Positions 15,585-24,354 of a stretch of 64,000 nt of DNA are shown here, one piece after another; the stretch's first letter is position 1, and each line of letters opens with the position of its first letter. The translations under genes were made by a program, and so were the position numbers. Under the pieces are notes generated by a model. That model did no database searches and had not been told where the DNA came from. It saw nothing but the letters and a program-made list of their open reading frames with translations. Where the stretch lies: contig AP018172.1 in the NCBI GenBank assembly GCA_002368175.1, forward strand, positions 3,842,001 through 3,906,000, in the 5' to 3' direction. The DNA comes from Calothrix sp. NIES-2098 (GTDB lineage Bacteria > Cyanobacteriota > Cyanobacteriia > Cyanobacteriales > Nostocaceae).

Positions 15585-16445
15585 ATGCCATTTGGACCAG
15601 CTTCACGCCTGGGAGTCAGCCTGTTTGAAGAGACCCCTCCCGTTGAGTGGGTGCCAGGTCGCTCGCAAGAGGAAGCAGAAACAATCATTCGGGCAGTCTA
15701 TCGGCAAGTATTAGGCAATGCCTATGTGATGGAAAGCGAACGGCTCACCGTCCCCGAATCCCAGTTTAAGCGGGGTGAATTGAGTGTCCGCGAGTTTGTC
15801 CGAGCAGTGGCTAAATCTGAACTCTATCGTTCTCGCTTTTTTACCAGTTGTGCGCGCTACCGGGCGATCGAACTCAACTTTCGCCATTTGCTAGGGCGTC
15901 CACCGCTGGATTTAGAAGAAATGCGCTCCCACAGCACCATTCTTGATACTCAAGGGTTTGAAGCTGAGATTGATTCTTATCTCGATAGCGATGAGTATCA
16001 ATCAACCTTTGGTGAGAATATTGTGCCTTATATTAGAGGCTACAAAACTGAAGCGCTTCAGAGCATGGTGCAATTTACCCATACCTTCCAACTGGTACGA
16101 GGTGCTTCTAGCAGCAGTCTAAAGGGTGACTTGTCGGGCAAAGCTCCTAAGCTGAATTCATTGGTAATTCAAAGCACACCCACGGCAGTAATTTCACCCG
16201 CTAGTGCTGGAGCTACCTTCTCTACACCTCCCACGGGTGCGCGTACTCGTCTTGGAGTTGATGCTAGTGCAGGTGGAAAAGTTTACCGCATTGAAGTTAC
16301 AGGTTATCGTGCCAAAACCTTCAATAGTATTTCCAAGTTTCGCCGTTCTAACCAAGTCTTTCTGGTGCCATACGACAAGCTCTCTCAAGAGTATCAGCGA
16401 ATTCACCAGCAAGGCGGCGTGATAGCAAGTATCACTGCTGTATAA
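15585..16445 (+). CDS. cpeC: phycoerythrin-associated rod linker CpeC
   Basis: A 286-aa phycobilisome rod linker. Residues ~20-155 form the PBS_linker_poly domain (AETIIRAVYRQVLGNAYVME, ELNFRHLLGRPPLDLEEM, AEIDSYLDSDEYQSTFGENI). After a Ser/Ala/Thr-rich hinge, residues ~230-285 form a CpcD-type cap (YRIEVTGYRAKTFNSISKF). It joins phycoerythrin hexamers into rods. It is first in cpeC-D-E-S-T-R, 39 bp before cpeD. ATG 15585 has AGGAGA upstream. Expression should be green-light induced through the inverted L box and leader. C/D/E labels are assigned by order in the conserved operon. Confidence 0.92.
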   Translation: MPFGPASRLGVSLFEETPPVEWVPGRSQEEAETIIRAVYRQVLGNAYVMESERLTVPESQFKRGELSVREFVRAVAKSELYRSRFFTSCARYRAIELNFRHLLGRPPLDLEEMRSHSTILDTQGFEAEIDSYLDSDEYQSTFGENIVPYIRGYKTEALQSMVQFTHTFQLVRGASSSSLKGDLSGKAPKLNSLVIQSTPTAVISPASAGATFSTPPTGARTRLGVDASAGGKVYRIEVTGYRAKTFNSISKFRRSNQVFLVPYDKLSQEYQRIHQQGGVIASITAV

Positions 16446-16484
16446 ATCAGGTGCAAACTAAAAAATTGAGGAGCAGAGATTTCA

Positions 16485-17234
16485 ATGGCATCCCAGACAA
16501 TTCTTGAACTTTGGCCTTCTAGTAGCTTAGAAGAAGTTCAAACTATTATCCGTGCAGTTTACAAACAAGTTTTAGGCAACCCTCATGTCATGGAGAGTGA
16601 GAGGTTGGTGACAGCAGAATCACAATTATGCGATCGCTCCATCACCGTGCGCGAATTTGTCCGCACTGTTGCCAAATCTGATTTTTATCGTACCCGCTAC
16701 TTCTCCTCCTGCGCTCCCTACCGTTTTGTAGAACTCAACTTCCTCCACTTGCTTGGTCGCGCCCCCCAAGATCAACGAGAAGTTTCCGAACACATTGTTC
16801 GCACTGTAGCCGAGGGCTATGATGCTGAGATTGACTCCTACATCGATAGCAGTGAATATCAAACAGCCTTTGGCGAAAATGTAGTACCTTACTATCGCGG
16901 TAAAAGCAGCAATGCTAACCCCAAACAAGTAGGCTACAACCGGATATTTGCCCTTGATCGCGGCCCTGCGCAAGTTGACAGTGCGGTTAAATCTGCTCAA
17001 TTGGTCTATGCTGTTGCTACCAACAGTGCCAATGCGATTAAAGCCTCTTCAGCCAACGTTATTGGCTCTGGCACCGAAAAACGGTTCAAAATCGTGGTGA
17101 CAGGTTCCAAATTCGACAGCCCCCGCCGCATCAGCACTACTGAGTATATTGTTCCAGCTAGTAAGATGACTCCGCAAATTCAGCGAATTAATCGTACTTC
17201 TGGCAAAATCATCAGCATTACTGAAATTGCGTAA
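16485..17234 (+). CDS. cpeD: phycoerythrin-associated rod linker CpeD
   Basis: A 249-aa linker with the same two-domain plan: PBS_linker_poly about residues 10-145 (QTIIRAVYKQVLGNPHVMES, ELNFLHLLGRAPQDQREVSE) and a C-terminal CpcD domain about 195-249 (RFKIVVTGSKFDSPRRIST). It is shorter than CpeC because the hinge is shorter. AGGAG lies upstream of the ATG. It is second in the operon; a strong stem-loop at 17244-17262 separates it from cpeE, which could lower distal linker expression. Confidence 0.92.
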   Translation: MASQTILELWPSSSLEEVQTIIRAVYKQVLGNPHVMESERLVTAESQLCDRSITVREFVRTVAKSDFYRTRYFSSCAPYRFVELNFLHLLGRAPQDQREVSEHIVRTVAEGYDAEIDSYIDSSEYQTAFGENVVPYYRGKSSNANPKQVGYNRIFALDRGPAQVDSAVKSAQLVYAVATNSANAIKASSANVIGSGTEKRFKIVVTGSKFDSPRRISTTEYIVPASKMTPQIQRINRTSGKIISITEIA

Positions 17235-17243
17235 GATTTAACA

Positions 17244-17262
17244 GGCTGGGCATTGCCCAGCC
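17244..17262 (+). terminator. stem-loop between cpeD and cpeE (attenuator-like)
   Basis: GGCTGGGC-ATT-GCCCAGCC: 8-bp perfect stem with a 3-base loop, followed about 10 bases later by a short T run (TTTTTT, 17273-17278). It resembles a partial intrinsic terminator or an mRNA-stability element inside the cpe operon. Confidence 0.6.
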
Positions 17263-17334
17263 AAAATGATTACTTTTTTAATTTGCAATTTTTCCAAAAA
17301 TTTCTCGAAAATCCTAAATTTAGGAGGCTTTGAC

Positions 17335-18093
17335 ATGGCACTTTGGATAGAAGCCGAGTCCGTTGAATTACGCCCCAACGCCACCGAGGACGATCTGCAA
17401 GCTGCGATCGCCGCAGTATATAGGCAAGTGTTGGGCAATGCACATATCTTTGAAAGCCAACGCCTTACCAGCGCAGAGTCTCAATTGCGTCACGGCGATA
17501 TTACGGTTGCTGGCTTTGTCAGAGCCGTGGCTCAATCGGATCTATATCGTTCGCTGTTTTTTGAAACTTCTTCTCCCTACCGTTTTATCGAATTAAACTT
17601 TAAACATTTGCTCGGTCGCGCCCCGCAAGATCAAGCAGAAATTGCGGCACACGTGCAAATTTACAACACACAAGGTTATGCAGCAGAAATAAACTCCTAC
17701 ATTGATAGTGATGAATACATTAGGAGTTTTGGCGACCATATCGTACCCTATGCCCGTGGTAATCGCACCCAAGTTGGTGTTAAAAATGTTACTTTTAACC
17801 GTACTTTTAGCTTAATGCGGGGATTTGCTGCCAACGATCTGGGCAAATCAGCAAAATTGATTAGCGATATTGGTGCTAACCTCGCAACCAAAATTGTTAC
17901 CCCATCTGGGGGTTCTGGTGCTGCTAGCAATACAGGTAAGAGATTCCGCATCTCGGTCTCTAGAGCCAATTTTGGTGTTCGGGTAACTAAAAGTGTCGCC
18001 ACCTTTGAAGTTGGATACAACCAGCTAGCTCAAAAAATTCAGAGTATCCAAAAAACAGGAGGCAAAATTATTAGTATTGCGGAAATAGCTTAA
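17335..18093 (+). CDS. cpeE: phycoerythrin-associated rod linker CpeE
   Basis: A 252-aa linker. PBS_linker_poly about residues 20-150 (LQAAIAAVYRQVLGNAHIFE, ELNFKHLLGRAPQDQAEIAA, AEINSYIDSDEYIRSFGDHI) and a C-terminal CpcD domain (RFRISVSRANFGVRVTKS to the end). The frame is open from 17266, but TAGGAGG at 17321-17327 sets the start at ATG 17335. It is third in the cpe operon and 97 bp ahead of cpeS. Confidence 0.92.
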   Translation: MALWIEAESVELRPNATEDDLQAAIAAVYRQVLGNAHIFESQRLTSAESQLRHGDITVAGFVRAVAQSDLYRSLFFETSSPYRFIELNFKHLLGRAPQDQAEIAAHVQIYNTQGYAAEINSYIDSDEYIRSFGDHIVPYARGNRTQVGVKNVTFNRTFSLMRGFAANDLGKSAKLISDIGANLATKIVTPSGGSGAASNTGKRFRISVSRANFGVRVTKSVATFEVGYNQLAQKIQSIQKTGGKIISIAEIA

Positions 18094-18190
18094 CGCTGCC
18101 AATGGAGAATTTCCTAACCTTTAACTTTGGGTAAATTGGGACATTCTCCAATCTAAAAGCAAATAGCTAACAAGGGAAACCAAAGAGTTG

Positions 18191-18721
18191 ATGGATATTA
18201 CAAAGTTTGTTGCAAATTCTATAGGTCATTGGCGATCGCAACGCAGTGCCCATCATTTAGCATTCGGTCACTTTGAAGCCGTACAGTCTGAGATAGATAT
18301 CATTGCGCTCCCAGATGACGATCCGGAAGTGATTGAATTGTGTAAAACCTATAACATCGATCCTCAGACAGCGGTTTCCCCATTTCGGATGAGTTGGGAA
18401 GGTCAATCAGACTGGGACGACAATGAAATTAAAGGTACTTGTGTCCTGGTTCCGATTCCCGATCCAACTCATCCCAATCGCGGCAAACTCCTGCGCGATC
18501 GCGGCTATGCAGAAACAATGGCGGCCGCTGGCGACTATCACTTGACGGAAGACGGCACATTCGTGCTAGTCACCGCCTACGATCGCGCCGCCGCCGAAGA
18601 AAAAATCTGGTTTGCTAATCCTAATGTTCGTTGTCGGGTTTCCCTAATTAAAACTAGTGCTGGTTCAGGAGTTGTCACTGCCTCATTTTCTTCCGAAATC
18701 CGCCAAAGCGTTCGCAGTTAA
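18191..18721 (+). CDS. cpeS: phycoerythrobilin lyase CpeS
   Basis: A 176-aa CpcS/CpeS-family lipocalin-like bilin lyase. Family marks are the N-terminal GHWRSQRSAHHLAFGHFE, the SPFRMSWEGQSDWD segment and VLVPIPDPTHPNRGKLLRDRGY, which closes the barrel. CpeS enzymes attach phycoerythrobilin to the central cysteine (Cys82-type) of beta phycoerythrin, here CpeB Cys80. The start is ATG 18191, immediately after an in-frame TTG. It follows the three linkers in the cpeCDESTR order, and cpeT comes after a 193-bp gap. Confidence 0.93.
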   Translation: MDITKFVANSIGHWRSQRSAHHLAFGHFEAVQSEIDIIALPDDDPEVIELCKTYNIDPQTAVSPFRMSWEGQSDWDDNEIKGTCVLVPIPDPTHPNRGKLLRDRGYAETMAAAGDYHLTEDGTFVLVTAYDRAAAEEKIWFANPNVRCRVSLIKTSAGSGVVTASFSSEIRQSVRS

Positions 18722-18914
18722 ACTACATCCAACAATGCCGCACTAGGCATTTCTAGTCATATATATACAACGTCAGATCGTGCAGTTTAAAGATGAACTG
18801 AGCGCGTCAGCTTTGCTATGTCATTTTTCATTTGTTAATAGATACTTTCGCCATAGATTAATGTCATCATTTTGAATTTTGATTCTTGTATTATTTATTT
18901 ATCCTCATCTACTT

Positions 18915-19538
18915 ATGACCTCTTCACTACCAAATATTTGCCAAACTGGATCGCATAATTTAATTACCTTAGCTCGGTGGATGGCAGGTGATTTTAGCAA
19001 TTATCAACAGGCATTTAAAAATCCTAAAGAATACGCTCATATTCACGTTTTCTTTCGTCCATTACCGTTTGAATTTTTCTCAGGAATTGGGCTTTATTCA
19101 GAACAGGTTTATGACTATGATTTGTGGCGACCTTATCGACAAGGAGTGCATCGCTTAGTAGATCGGGGGGACGAGATTTATATCGAAAATTACAGTTTAA
19201 AAAATGCCCTTCTTTATGCTGGTGCAGCCCGTGAGTTAAGCATTCTCAGAACCATCACCCCAGATTGCATCGAACGCCGATATCACTGCTCAATGATTTT
19301 CAAACGAGAAGGAGATAGATTTATCGGCGGTGTTGAACCTGGAAACTTGTGCTTGATTGAAAAAAATGGCTGCCAGACTTATCTCCATAGTTACGTTGAA
19401 ATCACACAAAATACTTGGGTCAGCCTCGATCGAGGGCTAGATGTAAATACACACGAGCAGGTTTGGGGGTCTGCCTTTGGGCCTTTGCAGTTTGAAAAGC
19501 GGGAGAGTTTTGCCCATGAAGTCCCAAACATCCTATGA
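18915..19538 (+). CDS. cpeT: phycoerythrobilin lyase CpeT
   Basis: A 207-aa CpcT/CpeT-family lyase: LITLARWMAGDFSNYQQAF near the N-terminus, HIHVFFRPLPFEFFSGIGLY, EQVYDYDLWRPYRQGVHRL, and CSMIFKREGDRFIGGVEPGN. CpeT attaches phycoerythrobilin to the Cys165-type site of beta phycoerythrin (Cys165 in this CpeB). ATG 18915 is preferred over a TTG at 18879. Its 3' end overlaps the cpeR start by 23 bp, so the two are translationally linked. The 193-bp gap before it may hold a second promoter. Confidence 0.93.
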   Translation: MTSSLPNICQTGSHNLITLARWMAGDFSNYQQAFKNPKEYAHIHVFFRPLPFEFFSGIGLYSEQVYDYDLWRPYRQGVHRLVDRGDEIYIENYSLKNALLYAGAARELSILRTITPDCIERRYHCSMIFKREGDRFIGGVEPGNLCLIEKNGCQTYLHSYVEITQNTWVSLDRGLDVNTHEQVWGSAFGPLQFEKRESFAHEVPNIL

Positions 19539-19878
19539 TCTTTCCCTGCCTAATCTGGCTGTTAAAGCAAATATGCTACCCCCAGAAGCGCAGAAAAAAA
19601 TGCAGTGCTGGATTCGCAGCAGGCATTTAATTTGTTCGGGTAATTTCTTCGTTTTTGAAACTGTAGACTATAGTGCTATTGAGCGTTTTTCCCAATGTGT
19701 GGGAGCGTTAGGAGGTACTGTAATTTCGGTCGATCCAATTGACAAAATTTGGATGGGCGCTCATCGGCAAGTAATTCTGTATCAAGCAAGAGCCAGTTTA
19801 CATACACCCTGCCACAATTTGAAACAATATTGGCTAAAATACGGAGGCTTTCGCAGCCGATTTGATGAGCAAGTGTAA
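19516..19878 (+). CDS. cpeR: CpeR, activator of cpeBA
   Basis: A 120-aa basic protein without a classical DNA-binding motif that I can see (MKSQTSYDLSLPNLAVKANM; CWIRSRHLICSGNFFVFETV; CVGALGGTVISVDPIDKIWM). Its size, its place as last gene of cpeCDESTR and its overlap with cpeT identify CpeR, which in Fremyella is needed for green-light expression of cpeBA. That would couple the two phycoerythrin operons here. I start at ATG 19516 rather than the earlier in-frame ATG 19477, which lies deeper in cpeT. Confidence 0.88.
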   Translation: MKSQTSYDLSLPNLAVKANMLPPEAQKKMQCWIRSRHLICSGNFFVFETVDYSAIERFSQCVGALGGTVISVDPIDKIWMGAHRQVILYQARASLHTPCHNLKQYWLKYGGFRSRFDEQV

Positions 19879-20091
19879 AGTAATTCACTTGACATCAAAT
19901 CTCAATGAGGTTGAGTAATGATTTTACCGAGAATATTTTTTGAAAAAATCGGGGATCTGAACAATCGTAAGTAATATTCCATTTTGACCAAGAAGCGATG
20001 TCTTCTCCTGTCGGAAAACACACTTGTTAAATGTTCCATTCAGATATACCTTGTTTAGCAAAAGGTACAAAATTATTCCCAAAAACCGATC

Positions 20092-20835
20092 GTGACAAAT
20101 AAACTTGCAGGAAAGGTTGCATTGATTACGGGTGGCTCGCGCGGTCTAGGAGCAGCCATTGTCAAACGTCTTGCCCATGATGGTGCTGCCGTTGCTTTCA
20201 CCTACACCAGTTCGCAGCAAAAAGCCGATGAGATTGTACGTGGCATTGAATCAGCAGGTGGCAAAGCCTTAGCTATCCAAGCTGACAGTGCAGATGTGGC
20301 AGCAGTGAAAAATGCCGTCACCGAGACAGTGAAAGCCTTTGGTCGCCTCGACATCCTTGTGAACAATGCTGGAACTGCCATCTTAGCTCCAATAGACGAG
20401 TTTTCCTTGGATGATTTCGATCGGCTAGTTGCAATTAACATTAAAGGCGTCTTTGTCGCCAGCCAAGAGGCTGTTCGCCACATGGGCGTGGGCGGACGCA
20501 TCATCACAATCGGTAGTGTTAACAGCGAGTCTGTTCCCTTTCCTGGCGCTTCTGTCTACGCCTTAACTAAGGGTGCAGTTGCCAGTTTTACCCGCGGTCT
20601 GGCCCGCGATCTCGGCCCGCGCGGGATTACAGTCAACAACATTCAGCCCGGCCCCATCGACACCGATTTGAACCCGGCAGATGGCTCCTTTGCCGAAACA
20701 CTTAAACAACTGGTCGCTCTCGGTCGCTATGGAAAGACTGATGAGGTGGCTGGCATGGTTTCCTATCTCGCTAGTGATGAGGCGGGTTTCATCACTGGTG
20801 CCAGCCTGAATATTGATGGCGGCTTCACTGCTTAG
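20092..20835 (+). CDS. short-chain dehydrogenase/reductase (FabG-like)
   Basis: A 247-aa classical SDR. TGGSRGLG (13-20) is the nucleotide loop, NNAG (91-94) the structural motif, and Ser142, Tyr156 and Lys160 (SVYALTK) the catalytic residues; the C-terminus DEAGFITGASLNIDGGF is typical of 3-oxoacyl-ACP-reductase-like and glucose-dehydrogenase-like members. The substrate is unknown. It uses GTG at 20092. It stands alone between two phycoerythrin operons and is probably unrelated to them; the higher GC of its central part suggests a different origin. Confidence 0.9.
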   Translation: MTNKLAGKVALITGGSRGLGAAIVKRLAHDGAAVAFTYTSSQQKADEIVRGIESAGGKALAIQADSADVAAVKNAVTETVKAFGRLDILVNNAGTAILAPIDEFSLDDFDRLVAINIKGVFVASQEAVRHMGVGGRIITIGSVNSESVPFPGASVYALTKGAVASFTRGLARDLGPRGITVNNIQPGPIDTDLNPADGSFAETLKQLVALGRYGKTDEVAGMVSYLASDEAGFITGASLNIDGGFTA

Positions 20836-20838
20836 AGC

Positions 20839-21010
20839 CTATTGCGAAGCTGTAGGCGATCGCTCCATGTTGTAAGCTGGAGCGATCGGTTTATTAGCCA
20901 ACTCTGGCAAGTCTACATCTGCTAGCAATTTTTGCCAATCAGCTTGGAAGGTTGCTGTTTGTGGATGGCGACGGCGCAGTTGTACTAAGAGAGTGAGAGC
21001 GTTCAGATGC
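20839..21010 (-). pseudogene. possible C-terminal gene remnant
   Basis: On the minus strand a frame without a start reads LNALTLLVQLRRRHPQTATF, then QADWQKLLADVDLPELANKP and on to a TAG at 20839. The composition looks protein-like, but it is closed upstream and no start is present. It lies downstream of cpeZ. I do not recognise the family; it may be a gene end left by a rearrangement. Confidence 0.3.
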
Positions 21011-21118
21011 GATTTTCCGCATAGAAAATCACTCGCTATCGCTCAGATGATTGTTGCATTGCCAGAGCGTTATTCAATAGCCCTTCCTCCTACGAGACTG
21101 TTTTTCGTTGTGTTGGTA

Positions 21119-21736
21119 TTATTTTTCTCCTCGCTGAAACTTCATTGTCATTTCTAGGCGAGATAATGCACTAGTGGCGGACTCGCGCACATAGGAATCG
21201 GTTGATTCATTCTCAATTAATGATTGTAAAACTTCCACACCTCGGCGATCGCCAATCGAGCCAAGGGCATTCACAATCGAGATTCCTAGCGCTGGGTTGT
21301 CTGTAGTTTGCAATGCTTCAATCAAAACATCGACAACGGGAGAACCAATTTCACCCAGCGCCATCACAGCAGCAATATGCACAACGGGATTGGGATCGTT
21401 GAGAGCAGTTTTTAAACCCTGTACGCCTTCAGCAGCAAAGGGAACATCTGGATGATTAATGGCGACTTGCGCTAGTGCTTTGGCTGCACTGCCGCGAACT
21501 GTGACATTATCACTATTCAGTAAGGCTTCTACTAGGGGTGTGACTGCATCAGGGCCGATCGCGCCTAAAGCTTTAACGGCGGCTCGTCTATAGGTGGTAT
21601 CCTCTTCATCAAGAATACTCATCAAGCGAGGAATAGTTGTTTCATCGGGATTTTCAGCCAATTCCCACATTGCACGATCGCGGAGGTGGGGATTGGGGTG
21701 TTTGAGTTGTTGGAATAGTTCTTCTGTTGTCGGCAT
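21119..21736 (-). CDS. cpeZ: CpeZ, chaperone-like partner of lyase CpeY
   Basis: A 205-aa HEAT-repeat protein: LFQQLKHPNPHLRDRAMWEL opens it, followed by about five HEAT units (RLMSILDEEDTTYRRAAVKA; VTPLVEALLNSDNVTVRGSA; VVHIAAVMALGEIGSPVVDV). Size and position after cpeBA-cpeY match CpeZ of Fremyella, which binds phycoerythrin subunits and helps CpeY load phycoerythrobilin. Here it is separated from cpeY by a GNAT gene. It ends the leftward cpeBAY-GNAT-Z series. Confidence 0.9.
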   Translation of the reverse strand: MPTTEELFQQLKHPNPHLRDRAMWELAENPDETTIPRLMSILDEEDTTYRRAAVKALGAIGPDAVTPLVEALLNSDNVTVRGSAAKALAQVAINHPDVPFAAEGVQGLKTALNDPNPVVHIAAVMALGEIGSPVVDVLIEALQTTDNPALGISIVNALGSIGDRRGVEVLQSLIENESTDSYVRESATSALSRLEMTMKFQRGEK

Positions 21737-21779
21737 TTTTTTGAATTAAAAGATAATTAACAAACAGGATGATATTGAT

Positions 21780-22259
21780 TTACGAAGGAGGAATCAGATC
21801 TAAACGCATTTCATTACTTTCCCTAAATCCCAAATTACTATAAAGTGGTTTCCCAGAAGGCGAGGCGTGAAGAATCGCACTGGTGCAATTGAGAGATTGG
21901 AGATGAGCGATCGCCATTTGAGTTAAGCGTTTGGCGATTCCTTGTTGACGATATGCTTCCTCAACATAAACTCCCCAAATATACCCATATTTTCTTTGTT
22001 GTTCGGCGAGAACATGAGGATACAATCCGGCAAATAGTTGACAGCCTACAGAACCCACAATTTCTGAGTTGATTTCGGCGATAAAAGCTTTATAAGCTAG
22101 TGTCTGACGTGCAAGATCGATAAATGCCAAAGTTGTCTCTAGCCAATTAACTTGCATGGATGCTTCCGGAACGCCATTGTCGCGCCATAACTGGAAAAAA
22201 TGACGGGCAATGGTTGTATCATCATCTATATTGGCTTCTCGAAAGCGGATAGCATCCAT
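21780..22259 (-). CDS. GNAT-family N-acetyltransferase
   Basis: A 159-aa GNAT. The acetyl-CoA loop is in VYVEEAYRQQGIAKRLTQMA (RQQGIA), preceded by the strand YGYIWGVYV and followed by ILHASPSGKPLYSNLGFRES, a common C-terminal pattern. The substrate cannot be told. It sits between cpeY and cpeZ on the same strand with 26-bp and 43-bp spacers, so it should be co-transcribed with the phycoerythrin maturation genes. In Fremyella cpeY and cpeZ are adjacent, so this is an insertion or a lineage-specific addition. Confidence 0.88.
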   Translation of the reverse strand: MDAIRFREANIDDDTTIARHFFQLWRDNGVPEASMQVNWLETTLAFIDLARQTLAYKAFIAEINSEIVGSVGCQLFAGLYPHVLAEQQRKYGYIWGVYVEEAYRQQGIAKRLTQMAIAHLQSLNCTSAILHASPSGKPLYSNLGFRESNEMRLDLIPPS

Positions 22260-22285
22260 AGTTGGGGATTTTCACAAGAGCAAAA

Positions 22286-23575
22286 TTAGGCTGTGATTTC
22301 TTGATTTTTTAGGGTGCTTGAGGCTTTGGCGGCAATTAACCAATCACTATCTTGTGTTGCTTGTTCGTGTTTGCTGATGTCACCCAGTTTTTCTAGTGCC
22401 ATCAATGCTGCATACTTCAAATCCCAGATTTTGGTTTCTAGACAAGTTTTCAGTTCGGGAATGGCTTTTGGATCTCCGAGTTCGCCAAGTGCGATCGCAG
22501 CTGCTGCCCGCGATTTTTGAAACTGTGGTTGTTTGTTATGCAAGCCTTCAACTATTAAATCGTAAGCTGGAGCGTGTTTCAACCAACCGAACAACTTGAT
22601 GACATGAAAGTGGGCACCATAATCATTATTTGCTTCTGCGGCGTAAGTAGCAAATAGAGCCTCAGGAGCAGTATCGGCGTAATGCTCCAAAATGGTTTTA
22701 GCTGCTAAATAGCAGCGTCCAAAGTCTGTTTCGTACAAACCCCGAATCAACATTTCCAGAGTTGGGAGGCGATCGTAACTATGGACTAAATTTAAATTTT
22801 GGGGATGGTCGTATAATGTCTGCTCTAAATAGGGTTGAATTTTCGCAAAAGTAATTGCCCCAGTAGAGATTCCGGCTTCTGCTAATGTGCGAATGCCTCG
22901 CAGCCGAAAAACCAGGGATACAGGACATTTGGCAATGTGAGGAATTGCATCATAGTAACGTGCATCCATCAAATCTTGGATAGACAACCGCCGTCCTAAA
23001 ACATTCGGATGCTGCAATATATTCACCACTTTTTGCATTTGGGAATAGTCGCCAGTTAAGCGACAAACTGCGGCGATCGCTGCACTGGCTGTAGGCGGAT
23101 CGCTGTCATTCACAAATTTGCGAATGCGTTCTAGGGCAGGTTGATAGTTAAACTTGGTTAATGTATGGATAATCACGCGATAAGTTTGCCCTGGCTTGTC
23201 TAGCAATTGCGCCACATCTTCTAATATATCGGGGTCTTGAGTACCAATTTCACCGATCGCCCAAGCAGCATTTTCCACGGTATAGCAGTCTTCGTCAAAA
23301 AGACAGGTGCGGATTACTGGCAAGGCTGACTCAGCTTGCAGTCGTCCCAAAGTCTCTACCGACTTACGACGGACGATTCGATTATCCAACGAGGGGTCAG
23401 TTTGTTGCACCGCCCGGATGAGGGCGTTGATTGACCGTTCTGTGGGGAAGTTGACTAAATGAGAAGCAGCAATATAACGCGAATCATTTTCGCTCAATTG
23501 GTCTTGAGGCGTATCCAAAAGAGCGATCGCTTGGTCTTCTGTGAGATTAAATAAATTAAAAAAGCGTTTATCCAT
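22286..23575 (-). CDS. cpeY: phycoerythrobilin lyase CpeY (E/F type)
   Basis: A 429-aa HEAT-repeat protein of the CpcE/CpeY lyase type. It starts MDKRFFNLFNLTEDQAIALL and carries repeats such as VVRRKSVETLGRLQAESALP-like units, AAWAIGEIGTQDPDILEDVA and a C-terminal pair (ALGELGDPKAIPELKTCL; DLKYAALMALEKLGDISKHE). Length and place just downstream of cpeA match CpeY, which attaches phycoerythrobilin to alpha-Cys82 (present in this CpeA) with help from CpeZ. It is probably expressed by read-through from cpeBA, 205 bp upstream. Confidence 0.92.
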   Translation of the reverse strand: MDKRFFNLFNLTEDQAIALLDTPQDQLSENDSRYIAASHLVNFPTERSINALIRAVQQTDPSLDNRIVRRKSVETLGRLQAESALPVIRTCLFDEDCYTVENAAWAIGEIGTQDPDILEDVAQLLDKPGQTYRVIIHTLTKFNYQPALERIRKFVNDSDPPTASAAIAAVCRLTGDYSQMQKVVNILQHPNVLGRRLSIQDLMDARYYDAIPHIAKCPVSLVFRLRGIRTLAEAGISTGAITFAKIQPYLEQTLYDHPQNLNLVHSYDRLPTLEMLIRGLYETDFGRCYLAAKTILEHYADTAPEALFATYAAEANNDYGAHFHVIKLFGWLKHAPAYDLIVEGLHNKQPQFQKSRAAAAIALGELGDPKAIPELKTCLETKIWDLKYAALMALEKLGDISKHEQATQDSDWLIAAKASSTLKNQEITA

Positions 23576-23780
23576 ATATATAGATCTTAGCTGTTAACGA
23601 TCGAGCCTTCAGCAAATATTCTTTAGTTTGAATCACCAATCACAAATGACCAATGACAAAACAAACCCAGAGATTCTTTGCCATTACTCAACCTTTACAG
23701 GCAAAGCAAACAGCCAAGAACCTCCAGGTTTGTAGGGTCATAATGTACCCATGCCACCAAATGACAAGTTTGACAACTGA

Positions 23781-24275
23781 CTAGGAGAGAGAGTTGATAG
23801 CGTAGTCTAGTAAAGCATTGTACTCAGTCAATGCTTGAGCAGACATATCACGAGGCGCACAACCACGGTTACGAGCAAAGCTTAAAGCTTCAACATAAGG
23901 AGCAGTAGGTAAGCCTAAAGCGCGATAAACTTCACGTTGTCCAGCAATACCCCACTCATCCAATGGGCCAGTACCACCAACAACCAAAGAGTATTGGATC
24001 AGGCGTAGGTAGTGCTTGATGTCACGAGCACACTTAGCTTTGAAGGTATCGGTGGAGTTAGCTTCACCAGCGTTGTTCAAGTAGGGATACTTCTTGATCG
24101 CAGCGTTGTAAGCTTCGGTTGCTACTGCATCAATGTTGTTAGCTAGCTTTTCAGCAGCTTCTAAACGAGCAGATGCACGTTGGATAGAACCTTGTACGGA
24201 TTCTAAATCAGAGGTGCTGGGGAAACGACCAGCAGCATCAGCAGATGCAATAACGGTGGTGACAACTGATTTCAT
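23781..24275 (-). CDS. cpeA: C-phycoerythrin alpha subunit
   Basis: A 164-aa alpha phycoerythrin: MKSVVTTVIASADAAGRFPS at the start, bilin cysteines Cys82 (KAKCARDIKHYLR) and Cys139 (RNRGCAPRDM), and the C-terminal EYNALLDYAINSLS. The two cysteines carry phycoerythrobilin in C-phycoerythrin. It is a thylakoid-associated antenna subunit pairing with CpeB. The gene follows cpeB by 79 bp, the standard cpeBA order, and is followed by cpeY. Confidence 0.98.
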   Translation of the reverse strand: MKSVVTTVIASADAAGRFPSTSDLESVQGSIQRASARLEAAEKLANNIDAVATEAYNAAIKKYPYLNNAGEANSTDTFKAKCARDIKHYLRLIQYSLVVGGTGPLDEWGIAGQREVYRALGLPTAPYVEALSFARNRGCAPRDMSAQALTEYNALLDYAINSLS

Positions 24276-24354
24276 TTCTTAAATCTCCCAAAAGGCTTTT
24301 TATTTAAACTGTGTTGGATGTCAATCTGTTGAGTGAATTGCAAATGGCAATAAA

